Positions 14,104 through 21,688 are shown, counted from the stretch's first letter. The stretch is 25,258 nt of DNA from an uncultured Collinsella sp. (GCA_900550735.1 URTD01000009.1:1-25258); one strand, 5' to 3'. The notes: generated from the letters alone by a model not told the origin. Made by a program: numbers and translations.

Positions 14104-15600
14104 ATGAAAGATGAGACGATGGGCCAAGAGGATGCGGCCCAAGATGCAGAAGCTTGCGCTGAGGCTTTGGAGAGCTTAGACCGGATTTCACTCGATGAGA
14201 TTGCGTTTGACGATTCGGGCGTTGATGTGCAGGATGAGCCGGAAACCGAGGCGCAGTCCGATGATCAGGATGCAGGCGACGTTGAACTTGCCGAGGATGA
14301 GGCAGGTCACGAAGACACCGAAAGCGAGGCCGGCAACCAGACCGAATCCGACACGGGCGAGGAAACCGTCTTGCTCGACAGCTTGCCGGCCGAGGATTCG
14401 CTGACCCGCGAGCTTCCTGGCCTGGGTTCCGCACCAGCCGTGGACGAGACCATCGCCATGGGCGATATTCCCCTGCCGTCCGTTCCCTCGGCACGCGAGG
14501 CCGAGGTTCGCCATCGCAAGATGTCGCCCAAGCGCCGCAATCTGATGGTCGCCGGTGTCGTAGCCGTCGCGCTCGTCGCCGGCGGTGCAGGCTATGCTGC
14601 CTGGAACGGATATCAGCAAGAGCAGGCTGCCGCTGCCGCCGCCAATGCCCACACGATGATGTCAGTGCAGATTGGCGTGCATGCCGCGGGCCTCGACTGT
14701 TCCACCGGCTCCAAGATTCCCGTACAGGTGAGCGGTCAGGACGCTGATGGCTCCTCCGTGAGCGAAACACTCTATATTGACGAGCACGGCCGCGGCATCA
14801 AACTGCTGCCCGGCGATTACACGCTCTCCATCGCCGCCTCCCCCATCGCGGCCGACGGCACCGTCTATACCGTCCCGACCACCAAGACGCAGGTCACCGT
14901 TAAGAGCGATGGACAGGATTTAAGTGCCCAGGCCGCCTTTAAGCTCAAGGTGCCTTCGGCCGACACGGTGACTGACGACCAGATCGATGCCGCCGCCAAG
15001 TATGCCGAGGAAGGCGGTGCGAGCTCCGCCGCGGCCGCCAAGATACTTCAGCAGGCGGCAACCGCGCGGCGCGACGCCGCCGTCAATGCCGTGAGCGCGC
15101 AAAAGGCACAGGCGTCCCGTGATGCTGACGCTCGCCACAAGGCAACCGACCTCTACCAGCTCGATATTCCCGTCGAGTGGTACGGCAAGGTCGCAACTTG
15201 GCAAAACGGAAGCACGCTATGCATCTATCTGGGCGACGACGCCAATACGCCGCTCGTGACGCTCGTCGCGGTGCGCGAGGGCGAGAGCTTTACGCCCGAT
15301 GAAGGCGATACGGTTTTGGGTGCGGCCAATCTAGGCAACGGTTATACCGTCTACGCCAGCGGCCCCGTCTATCCGTACGTGGTGCCCCAGACCATCAACG
15401 GACGGACGCAGAACCCCGTGTCAACCTACCCCATGGACACGGCCATTGAGCTTGTCGAGCTTACGACCGGCAACCGCTACACCTATAGCCAGATCAAGAA
15501 CGTACTGGTCGGCAAAGACGGCAAAGCCGACGCCGCGACCAAACTCGAGACCGACTACCTCGCCCAGATTCTCCTGCCGAGTATCAAAGCCCAGGACTAG
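14104..15600 (+). CDS. Acidic single-pass membrane protein of unknown function
   Basis: A 498-residue protein not recognised as a named family. Residues 1-125 are strongly acidic and low complexity (runs of Asp, Glu and Gln), probably disordered and cytoplasmic. A Lys/Arg-rich patch (SPKRRN) precedes one transmembrane helix at about 146-167 (LMVAGVVAVALVAGGAGYAAW), which with the positive-inside rule puts the C-terminal 330 residues outside. The exterior part has an Ig-like or carbohydrate-binding-like beta stretch (DEHGRGIKLLPGDYTLSIAASPI), an Ala-rich helical linker (about 295-345) and a terminal domain. The ATG at 14104 has GGGGGA 6 bases upstream; frames from 13930 pass through a terminator. 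It is convergent with the ATPase gene at 15674. Confidence 0.78.
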   Translation: MKDETMGQEDAAQDAEACAEALESLDRISLDEIAFDDSGVDVQDEPETEAQSDDQDAGDVELAEDEAGHEDTESEAGNQTESDTGEETVLLDSLPAEDSLTRELPGLGSAPAVDETIAMGDIPLPSVPSAREAEVRHRKMSPKRRNLMVAGVVAVALVAGGAGYAAWNGYQQEQAAAAAANAHTMMSVQIGVHAAGLDCSTGSKIPVQVSGQDADGSSVSETLYIDEHGRGIKLLPGDYTLSIAASPIAADGTVYTVPTTKTQVTVKSDGQDLSAQAAFKLKVPSADTVTDDQIDAAAKYAEEGGASSAAAAKILQQAATARRDAAVNAVSAQKAQASRDADARHKATDLYQLDIPVEWYGKVATWQNGSTLCIYLGDDANTPLVTLVAVREGESFTPDEGDTVLGAANLGNGYTVYASGPVYPYVVPQTINGRTQNPVSTYPMDTAIELVELTTGNRYTYSQIKNVLVGKDGKADAATKLETDYLAQILLPSIKAQD

Positions 15601-15673
15601 CCTGGCGCAGCAAGGTGCTCCCCAACCGTGATGAAGGAGCCAGGAGGTCCTGACCCCACAGGCCCATAGATGA

Positions 15674-17026
15674 TTAGGCAAGGAGCCACTTCCATGCGGG
15701 CATAACGTGTACCACACCGTGCTCGCATGGAATATCGGTCTGTTCATCCATGGTAACGATTGCCGACTCGCCAAGATCAAACTGGGCCATCGAGGCATCA
15801 AGCGCGGCAATTTCGCGCTCGCGCGTTTTCTCACTTGCCATATCCGCACTCACCTGAATCAGGCTATAAGCCCGCATGAGAAGCGCGTCCCCAGCCACAA
15901 AGTCCACCTCATGGCTTTTGCTCTTCTCTTTGATCAGCAGGCGGCAGACCGAGCCGGTCCTCACCGCGGGAGTCTTTCTTCTTAGCGCATTGAACACTGC
16001 GGTCTCGAGCCTCTGGCCCTGGTCCAATGCCGATGCCGGAGAGAATGCTCCAAACATCGCAGGGTCGACAGCGTAGACCTTAGACGCAGACCGCATGTTA
16101 TTTGCCAGTGAACGCGTGAACTCCGGCACAGAAAATAACAGGTAGGCGTCCTCATAATACTCAAGTAAATCGCTGAGCGAATTACGACTGACGGGTATCT
16201 GTCTGCTCTTGAACTCGTTGTACACTTTGTTCACTGACAGCTCTCGTCCCGAAGATGCCATACACCGCGTCAAGAACAGCGATGCCAGGCGAGGGTTCTT
16301 GACGTCGTAACGTTCAACGACGTCCATGGCGACCGTTCGCGAAGCATATTCCTGTAGCAGCTGAATCGCGTCTGCAGGCGTCTGCTCAAGTGTCGCGATG
16401 AATCCCCCTCGTTCAAGATACCCGATCAGATGATGCCGAAGCAGCGCCGCATCGCTCGGAGAAAAGGTCGCATCTGGCTCGGGAACGCTCCCCGTCTTAT
16501 ATCGAACGTATTCCAAAAAGCTCAATGGAAAAAGCTCTCGCACAAGAGAACGACCCCTGAACTCGCTCTTAAGTTCTGAGGACAGCATCTTAGAAGAAGA
16601 TCCCGTCACATAGACGGTCGCTTTCTCCGTATCGACTACACGCCGCAGAAACGCACCCCATTCGGGAATTTCTTGGATCTCGTCAAAGAAAATGTAAGCG
16701 CCCTCGGTTCGAGCAACAGGATACAGCGCATAGAACGTGTCGAGCACGTCCGCCAGCAGCGATGGCTCATACGGGCGCAAGCGCTCATCCTCAAAATTGA
16801 AGTAAAGCATCCGGTCAAGCTCGACGCCCCGGCTCTGAAGCCGCCGCATCTCCTGATACAGGCGATACGTCTTTCCACAACGGCGGGCCCCCACAATCAC
16901 ATTTACGATGTTGTCGCGCTTTGGCTCCTGTGGGTTTCCCAGATCAAGGTCTCGCTCAAAGACCTGCGGAACCCCCTGCTGTTCAAAGTCCTTTATTTTC
17001 TGGGCGATCAAGTCGTTGAATGCCAT
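15674..17026 (-). CDS. AAA-type ATPase with DUF4143-like C-terminus
   Basis: A 450-residue ATP-binding protein. Walker A is GARRCGKT (46-53) and Walker B is YIFFDEIQEIP (111-121), followed by VYVTGSSSKMLSSELKSEFRGRSLVRELFPLSFLEY, the sensor and arginine region typical of AAA_14 proteins. The C-terminal half has the DUF4143 pattern, with a winged-helix-like middle (VYNEFKSRQIPVSRNSLSDLLEYYEDAYLLF) and a nuclease-like KEKSKSHEVDFVAG segment, reminiscent of the PD-(D/E)XK-type core. These proteins are common, variably present and of uncertain role. The ATG at 17026 has GGAG 5 bases upstream. A palindromic promoter covers the upstream region, suggesting self-regulation. Confidence 0.88.
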   Translation of the reverse strand: MAFNDLIAQKIKDFEQQGVPQVFERDLDLGNPQEPKRDNIVNVIVGARRCGKTYRLYQEMRRLQSRGVELDRMLYFNFEDERLRPYEPSLLADVLDTFYALYPVARTEGAYIFFDEIQEIPEWGAFLRRVVDTEKATVYVTGSSSKMLSSELKSEFRGRSLVRELFPLSFLEYVRYKTGSVPEPDATFSPSDAALLRHHLIGYLERGGFIATLEQTPADAIQLLQEYASRTVAMDVVERYDVKNPRLASLFLTRCMASSGRELSVNKVYNEFKSRQIPVSRNSLSDLLEYYEDAYLLFSVPEFTRSLANNMRSASKVYAVDPAMFGAFSPASALDQGQRLETAVFNALRRKTPAVRTGSVCRLLIKEKSKSHEVDFVAGDALLMRAYSLIQVSADMASEKTREREIAALDASMAQFDLGESAIVTMDEQTDIPCEHGVVHVMPAWKWLLA

Positions 17027-17034
17027 GATTCTCC

Positions 17035-17094
17035 AATCTTGCTCTCTAGCTAATCAAAATTATAGCGATTCTTGATTAATTAGAGAGCAAGATT
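17035..17094 (-). promoter_or_regulatory. Palindromic promoter region of the ATPase gene
   Basis: AATCTTGCTCTCTA-GC-TAATCA (17035-17056) faces TGATTA-AT-TAGAGAGCAAGATT (17073-17094): 20 of 22 positions pair, with a 16-base centre. The centre holds a perfect minus-strand TATAAT (17059-17064). Transcription from it would start inside the left arm, so the transcript could not contain both arms, favouring a DNA operator over an RNA hairpin. The arm nearest the gene ends 8 bases before the ATG. Confidence 0.65.
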
Positions 17095-17101
17095 ATGTCT
17101 G

Positions 17102-17129
17102 ACTTGATTAACACTTAAGCAAGTTTTTT
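17102..17129 (+). terminator. Orphan plus-strand terminator
   Basis: ACTTGATTAA (17102-17111) and TTAAGCAAGT (17115-17124) form a stem with one mismatch around CAC, followed by TTTTTT. No plus-strand gene lies upstream. A plus-strand promoter-like pair TTGCTC (17039) and TATAGC (17061) precedes it, so a very short transcript is conceivable. Confidence 0.5.
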
Positions 17130-17206
17130 CACTATTACTGCTCGAAGGATGCCGAGTGGCTGAGAGGACAACCAAGCTCGAATGCGACTCCCTGGACAGT
17201 CGATTT

Positions 17207-17236
17207 GGGACGGGGCTTTTTTGACTACCCCGTCCC
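17207..17236. repeat. GGGACGGGG/CCCCGTCCC hairpin
   Basis: A perfect 9-bp stem around a T-rich 12-base loop. It lies in a 320-bp gene-free gap (17027-17346) that otherwise holds only the palindromic promoter, the orphan terminator and the repeat at 17257. Confidence 0.65.
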
Positions 17237-17256
17237 TGTAGAAAAATCCCTAACGC

Positions 17257-17324
17257 AGTTGCGGTGAAATAGGGACTGTTTTTGCTGGTCAAACCGCAAA
17301 ACAGTCCCTATTTCACCGCAACTT
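17257..17324. repeat. Palindromic repeat, TTGCGGTGAAATAG family, copy 2
   Basis: AGTTGCGGTGAAATAGGGAC (from 17257) continuing CTGTTTTT pairs almost perfectly with an arm at 17296-17324 ending CTATTTCACCGCAACTT. Its outer 16 bases match copy 1 at 8628-8695, while the inner arm and loop differ. It lies just beyond the stop of the small minus-strand gene. Confidence 0.82.
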
Positions 17325-17346
17325 ATTGGTGGCCTTTTGGGTGCAC

Positions 17347-17520
17347 TCAGCGCCACGGGTCGGCTTCGAACATCGGCTCGCGCTCGGGGCGGCGATCGCT
17401 GTAGGGATCGTAGCCGTCATCGTCCTCGTTCTCGGCACGGATGTAGGGGTCGCGCGGCTTGGGCGCCGGTTTGGACGTGGGCTTGGGCGCCGGCGCGCTT
17501 GTCTTGATCTCGTCTTTCAT
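17347..17520 (-). CDS. Small Pro-rich, charged protein of unknown function
   Basis: A 57-residue peptide, MKDEIKTS followed by a PAPKPTSKPAPKPRDPY repeat-like stretch and an acidic and Arg/Pro-rich tail ending FEADPWR. There is no signal peptide, membrane helix or known domain; it is probably disordered. The ATG at 17520 is supported by AAGGAG 8 bases upstream; longer starts (17559) lack such a site. It lies downstream of clpB but beyond a strong terminator, so it is probably transcribed on its own. Coding is supported by the ribosome-binding site and the non-random composition; function is unknown. Confidence 0.65.
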   Translation of the reverse strand: MKDEIKTSAPAPKPTSKPAPKPRDPYIRAENEDDDGYDPYSDRRPEREPMFEADPWR

Positions 17521-17572
17521 CTGCATAGCTCCTTGCCATGTACTCATGTTCAACACCATCGATTGTCACACG

Positions 17573-17609
17573 AAAAAGGGCGGCGGACCCGATTGGATCC
17601 GCCGCCCTT
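17573..17609 (-). terminator. Intrinsic terminator of clpB
   Basis: AAGGGCGGCGGA (17576-17587) pairs perfectly with TCCGCCGCCCTT (17598-17609). On the minus strand it is followed by a T-run (TTTTTCG). It lies 43 bases after the clpB stop. Confidence 0.88.
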
Positions 17610-17651
17610 GGCGTTTTGCGATGAGGGGCGGTTTAAAGCCGGCCCCAAAAT

Positions 17652-20279
17652 CTACTCGGCGTCGGGGACCTCGTAGGTGGCCGCCGGCGTGTTGTCGCAC
17701 ACGACGGTAAAGCCGCCGTCCTTATCGACATCGACCGTCACCTGATCGCCCTCACGCACCGTACCGTCGATGATGGCGGCGGCGATGGCGTCCACGACCT
17801 CGCGCTGGACCAGGCGCTTGAGCGGACGGGCACCGAACACGGGGTCCAGGCCACCCACGGCGAGCATCTGCTTGGCCGCCGGGGTGATGGCAAGCGTCAT
17901 GCGCTCCTTGGCCAGGCGTGCGCGGACGTCGGCAAGCTGGATGTCGACGATCTTCTCGATCTGCGCCATGCCGAGCGGATGGAACACCACGATATCGTCG
18001 ATACGGTTGAGGAACTCGGGACGGAAGGTCTGAGCCATGGCCGCGTCGACCTGATGGCGCATTTCCTCCTCGTCCTTGCCGGACAGATCGGCGATAGCCT
18101 TGGAGCCCACGTTAGACGTCATGATGATGATCGTGTTCTTGAAGGACACCTGGCGACCTTGACCGTCGGTCAGGCGTCCGTCGTCGAGCACCTGCAGCAG
18201 CACGTTGAAGACATCCGGATGGGCCTTCTCCATCTCGTCGAGCAAGATCACGGAGTAGGGACGACGGCGCACGGCCTCGGTGAGCTGGCCGCCCTCGTCG
18301 TAACCCACGTATCCCGGGGGCGCACCGATCAGACGCTGGACGCTGAACTTCTCCATGTACTCGGACATGTCAATACGCACGAGCGCGCGCTCGTCATCGA
18401 ACAGGCATTCGGCAAGCGCCTTGGCGAGCTCGGTCTTGCCTACGCCGGTGGGGCCCAGGAAGAAGAAGCTGCCGATGGGCTTGTCCGGATCGGAGAGGCC
18501 CGCACGGCTGCGGCGCACAGCTGCGGCGACAGCGGAGACGGCCTCGTCCTGGCCGATGACGCGCTTATGCAGCTCGCCCTCCAAGCCCTTCAGCTTGTCG
18601 AGCTCGCCCTGCATCATCTTGGAGACGGGCACACCGGTCCAGGCGCTCACGACCTCGGCGATCTCATCGGAGGTTACCTGTTCGTTGAGGCCCTCGCCGT
18701 CCTGCTGCTTTTGCGCCTCGAGCGCGGCCTCGGAATCCTGAATCTGCTGCTGCAGGCCCGGAATCACGGAGTAGCGCAGCTCGGACGCACGACCCAAATC
18801 GCCGTTGCGCGTCGCACGCTCCTCCTCGCTCTTGGCCTCGTCGAGCTGTCCCTTGAGCTCCTGCACGCGGTCGATAGCGTTCTTCTGGTTGAGCCAGCCG
18901 GCCTTTTGCACGTTGAGCTTTTCCTGGACCTCGGCAATCTCTTGGCGCAGAGCCTCCAGACGCTCCTTGGAGGCGTCGTCGGTCTCCTTCATGAGCGCCT
19001 GTTCCTCGATCTGCAGCTGAGTGAGCTGACGCGTGGTGGCGTCGATCTCGACCGGCATGCTGTCGAGTTCCATGCGCAGGCGACTTGCGGCCTCATCGAC
19101 CAGGTCGATGGCCTTGTCGGGCAGGAAGCGGTCGGCGATGTAGCGATCGGAAAGGTCGGCGGCAGCCACGAGCGCGCCATCGGTGATGTGCACGCCGTGG
19201 AAGATCTCATACTTCTCCTTAAGGCCACGCAGGATCGAGATGGTGTCCTCGACGGTAGGCTCGCTGACCATCACGGTCTGGAAACGACGCGCGAGCGCCG
19301 CGTCCTTCTCGATGTACTTGCGGTATTCGTCGAGCGTGGTCGCGCCGATCGCATGCAGGTCACCACGGGCGAGCGCCGGCTTGAGGATGTTGCCGGCGTC
19401 CATGGAGCCCTCGGTGGCACCCGCGCCCACAATGGTGTGGAGCTCATCGATGAACAGGATGACCTTGCCCTCGGACTTCTGGACTTCCTTGAGTACGGCC
19501 TTCAAGCGGTCCTCGAACTCGCCGCGGTACTTGGCACCGGCGACCAGCGCGCTCATGTCGAGCTCGATGAGGTCGCGGTCGCGCAGCGTGCTCGGCACGT
19601 CGCCGGCCACGATACGCTGGGCGATGCCCTCGACGATGGCCGTCTTGCCGACGCCCGGCTCGCCAATGAGCACGGGGTTGTTCTTGGTGCGGCGGGACAG
19701 GACCTGGATGGTACGACGGATCTCGTCGGTACGGCCGATGACCGGGTCGAGCTTGCCGGCGCGGGCGAGGTCGCAGATGTTGCGACCGTACTGCTCCAGC
19801 GCCTCAAACTGCGTCTTGTCCTCGGCAGACGTCACGCGGTCATCGCCGCGCAGCTCCTCGTAGACTTGCTCGATGCGCTCCTTGGTGACGCCTGCGTCGC
19901 GCAGAACGCGGCCGGCCTCGCCCTTGTCCTCGGCAAGTGCCATCAGCAGATGCTCGGTCACCACAAAGCTGTCGCCCATCTTGGTGGCCTTCTTCTCGGC
20001 CTTCTCGATGACGCGGACGAGCTCGTTGGACAGGCCCATCTGCTGGCCCTCGCCCGAAACCTTGGGCGCGTGATCGATGGCATTTTGCGTGGAGCGTGCG
20101 AGCTGAGCCGGGTCGGCACCGATGCGCTCGATGATCACGGAGATATTGCGCTCGCCGGCACCGAGCAGGGCAGACAGCAGGTGAATCGGCTCCACCGCGC
20201 CAGCCTGCGCATCGGCAGCCGTGCTCATGGCGGTCTGCAGCGCCTCGCGCGACGTCATTGCTAGCTTATCGATTCTCAT
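17652..20279 (-). CDS. clpB: ClpB disaggregase (Hsp100)
   Basis: An 875-residue hexameric AAA+ chaperone that pulls proteins out of aggregates together with DnaK, DnaJ and GrpE. Order: N-terminal domain (1-150, with two Clp repeats), first AAA module with Walker A GEPGVGKT (206-213) and VILFIDELHTIVGAG, a long coiled-coil middle domain (about 405-525, with VQEKLNVQKAGWLNQKNAIDRVQELKGQLDEAKSEEERATR) that distinguishes ClpB from ClpA/ClpC, and a second module with Walker A GPTGVGKT near 609 and VILLDEMEKAHPDVFN. Length is normal. The ATG at 20279 has AGAGAGGTGA about 5 bases upstream. It is a single-gene unit ended by the terminator at 17573. HspR encoded at 736 would be the expected repressor. 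Confidence 0.97.
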   Translation of the reverse strand: MRIDKLAMTSREALQTAMSTAADAQAGAVEPIHLLSALLGAGERNISVIIERIGADPAQLARSTQNAIDHAPKVSGEGQQMGLSNELVRVIEKAEKKATKMGDSFVVTEHLLMALAEDKGEAGRVLRDAGVTKERIEQVYEELRGDDRVTSAEDKTQFEALEQYGRNICDLARAGKLDPVIGRTDEIRRTIQVLSRRTKNNPVLIGEPGVGKTAIVEGIAQRIVAGDVPSTLRDRDLIELDMSALVAGAKYRGEFEDRLKAVLKEVQKSEGKVILFIDELHTIVGAGATEGSMDAGNILKPALARGDLHAIGATTLDEYRKYIEKDAALARRFQTVMVSEPTVEDTISILRGLKEKYEIFHGVHITDGALVAAADLSDRYIADRFLPDKAIDLVDEAASRLRMELDSMPVEIDATTRQLTQLQIEEQALMKETDDASKERLEALRQEIAEVQEKLNVQKAGWLNQKNAIDRVQELKGQLDEAKSEEERATRNGDLGRASELRYSVIPGLQQQIQDSEAALEAQKQQDGEGLNEQVTSDEIAEVVSAWTGVPVSKMMQGELDKLKGLEGELHKRVIGQDEAVSAVAAAVRRSRAGLSDPDKPIGSFFFLGPTGVGKTELAKALAECLFDDERALVRIDMSEYMEKFSVQRLIGAPPGYVGYDEGGQLTEAVRRRPYSVILLDEMEKAHPDVFNVLLQVLDDGRLTDGQGRQVSFKNTIIIMTSNVGSKAIADLSGKDEEEMRHQVDAAMAQTFRPEFLNRIDDIVVFHPLGMAQIEKIVDIQLADVRARLAKERMTLAITPAAKQMLAVGGLDPVFGARPLKRLVQREVVDAIAAAIIDGTVREGDQVTVDVDKDGGFTVVCDNTPAATYEVPDAE

Positions 20280-20359
20280 GGAATCACCTCTCTTGGGGCG
20301 GCCGCCCTACGGGGCGGCTTCACGTTGTTCGAGAAGTATTGTTGCCAGCTTTGCGCGAT

Positions 20360-20395
20360 CTTATACACAAATCTAAGTCTCTATATATAAGATTT
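20360..20395 (-). promoter_or_regulatory. Candidate clpB promoter region with AT-rich dyad
   Basis: A minus-strand TATAAG (20360-20365) could be a -10 box, about 80 bases before the clpB start, with no good -35. An imperfect dyad AAATCTAA...TAAGATTT (20369-20395) lies immediately upstream. It does not match the HspR HAIR consensus CTTGAGT-N7-ACTCAAG or CIRCE. Confidence 0.3.
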
Positions 20396-20457
20396 TCTGA
20401 GTGATTGAGAGATAGGGGATAGAGATGTCGGCCCGCCGCTGCCCAGGCGCACTACCG

Positions 20458-20512
20458 TCTCGATCTGTAACATCTAGCAGCCATTTTTGATCCTAGATGT
20501 TACAGATCGAGA
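20458..20512. repeat. GATCTGTAACATCTA hairpin, copy 1
   Basis: TCTCGATCTGTAACATCTAG (20458-20477) and its exact complement (20493-20512) form a perfect 20-bp stem with a 15-base loop. No T-run follows. It is the first of three hairpins in the 468-bp gene-free gap between clpB and the gene at 20748. Confidence 0.85.
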
Positions 20513-20532
20513 GAAAATGACCAGCGGCAACC

Positions 20533-20597
20533 GTTTGTCTCAATCTGTAACATCTAATCGGCAAATTAGGGTCTAACTGTTACAGATCGAGACAAAC
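20533..20597. repeat. GATCTGTAACATCTA hairpin, copy 2
   Basis: GTTTGTCTCAATCTGTAACA (from 20533) pairs with TGTTACAGATCGAGACAAAC (ending 20597) with one mismatch. It shares the CTGTAACATCTA core with copy 1 but has different outer bases and loop. Confidence 0.82.
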
Positions 20598-20646
20598 CGA
20601 GAATCACCACAAAGGGGACAGGCACCTTTGCGGTGATTCTCGGTTT
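20594..20646. repeat. AAAGGTGCCTGTCCCCTTTG hairpin, copy 1 (inverted)
   Basis: AAACCGAGAATCACC-A-CAAAGG (20594-20615) pairs with CCTTTG-C-GGTGATTCTCGGTTT (20625-20646) with a nine-base loop. The core occurs again in opposite orientation at 21471-21503. The first four bases overlap the previous hairpin. Confidence 0.85.
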
Positions 20647-20747
20647 CGACGGCCAGCTGTCACACGTTATGAGATTAAAATTGAATTGTTAGCTGAGATT
20701 ATTCATTTGTCATCGAGCTTGCCTGCTCTTTGTCTCGAGGAGCGCAT

Positions 20748-21416
20748 ATGAAGCCGCCTCATTCCACCGGTCGCAACGTCATCGCCATTCTCGCCATACC
20801 CATCGTTATGCTCTTCCTTATCGTCGCCACGCCCTTTTCCCTTGGCATCGCCTCGCCCTTCGATTTATGCGGAATGGTCGACGCCGGCTCGCGTGCCACC
20901 TCGCTCTCCTTTATCTGTCGCGGCGTGTTTTACGAAGATGGAATTCCCACCGGAATTTGGCGGTCAAAGTTACCGCTGCTCGATCAGATCGACGGACGAT
21001 CTCCTTATTTCTGCCTTGAACCTCAGGCGATGAATTATTTGATCGACGACCAGCCCCTCGACTCCATCACCCTCGCTTACGGCTATGCTCCAAACACCGA
21101 CGAGCGCCACATGAACCAAGTCCTCGATAAGCTACTTGGGCAGTGCGGGCTCACCGAGGAGGCCGGTCGAACCATCTATAGCAACCAGAAATTAAAGCGA
21201 ACAGAACTCCGCCGTGTCGGAAAAATCAAAGGGCGAAACGGGGCCGCCTACTGGGATGCCTGGGCAACACGCGACAAGGGCGAATTCGGACACAGCACCT
21301 ATATGGTCACTGTCTACACCAAAGACGGAATTAAGGACAATGTTGACGATTTCGCGTCATCCAAACTCGGCATCCCCAAAACAACCAAACCCGCCAACCC
21401 AGATGAAATCCTGTAG
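20748..21416 (+). CDS. Small membrane-anchored protein of unknown function
   Basis: A 222-residue protein not recognised as any family. One hydrophobic segment near the N-terminus (about 9-33, VIAILAIPIVMLFLIVATPFSLGIA) follows a short basic leader (KPPHSTGRN), so it is a signal anchor or uncleaved signal peptide. The remainder is mixed, with four Cys (C41, C54, C88 and C126 approximately) that could form disulfides outside the cell. The ATG at 20748 has GAGGAG 6 bases upstream; a TTG/GTG-type start at 20730 lacks one. It is flanked by inverted copies of the AAAGGTGCCTGTCCCC repeat and appears monocistronic, which suggests a recently acquired or isolated cargo gene. Confidence 0.72.
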   Translation: MKPPHSTGRNVIAILAIPIVMLFLIVATPFSLGIASPFDLCGMVDAGSRATSLSFICRGVFYEDGIPTGIWRSKLPLLDQIDGRSPYFCLEPQAMNYLIDDQPLDSITLAYGYAPNTDERHMNQVLDKLLGQCGLTEEAGRTIYSNQKLKRTELRRVGKIKGRNGAAYWDAWATRDKGEFGHSTYMVTVYTKDGIKDNVDDFASSKLGIPKTTKPANPDEIL

Positions 21417-21470
21417 AGGTGCTTATTGGAATGTCGCTCAACGTGCGCACCGACATTGAGCTCACCCCCG

Positions 21471-21503
21471 CCACCACAAAGGTGCCTGTCCCCTTTGTGG
21501 TGG
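21471..21503. repeat. AAAGGTGCCTGTCCCCTTTG hairpin, copy 2
   Basis: CCACCACAAAGG (21471-21482) pairs perfectly with CCTTTGTGGTGG (21492-21503) around TGCCTGTCC, and TTTTCG follows on the plus strand. It is likely a terminator for the gene at 20748 as well as a member of the repeat family. Confidence 0.82.
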
Positions 21504-21519
21504 TTTTCGACAAAAAGAA

Positions 21520-21542
21520 GCCGCCCCATTAACAGAGGCGGC
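21520..21542 (-). terminator. Weak minus-strand terminator-like hairpin
   Basis: GCCGCC (21520-21525) and GGCGGC (21537-21542) form a 6-bp stem; on the minus strand the sequence TTCTTTTTG follows. It may back up termination of the aconitase-family gene. Confidence 0.45.
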
Positions 21543-21600
21543 ATCAACCAAGTCTATTTATTAGCGTCCTTCAAGACCCAACGAGAACGCAAAAATGTAG

Positions 21601-21672
21601 CCCGGGGCTTACCCTTTCCCGAACGCGACCCTCGCGAAGCGCGTGAGCGGGCGGGAAAGGGTAAGCCCCGGG
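21601..21672 (-). terminator. Perfect 21-bp hairpin downstream of the hydratase gene
   Basis: Arms 21601-21621 and 21652-21672 are exact complements (CCCGGGGCTTACCCTTTCCC plus one base). The 30-base loop itself holds CGCG-rich self-complementary sequence. On the minus strand CTACATTTTTGC follows, so it can act as an intrinsic terminator 17 bases after the stop codon. The arm length is far more than termination needs. Confidence 0.75.
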
Positions 21673-21688
21673 CGGACAATTAAGTGCG

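Noticed and set aside
17147..17169. GGATGCCGAGTGGCTGAGAGGAC resembles the start and D-arm of a tRNA-Ser
   Set aside because: No anticodon arm, T-loop or matching acceptor 3' strand follows; at most a remnant, and chance is possible.
17979..20264. A 761-residue plus-strand open frame opposite clpB
   Set aside because: Antisense shadow of clpB; composition is that of complemented ClpB codons.
20458..20646. Three consecutive palindromes considered as a CRISPR-like array
   Set aside because: Units are individual hairpins with unequal spacing and differing sequence, without regular repeats and spacers or cas genes.
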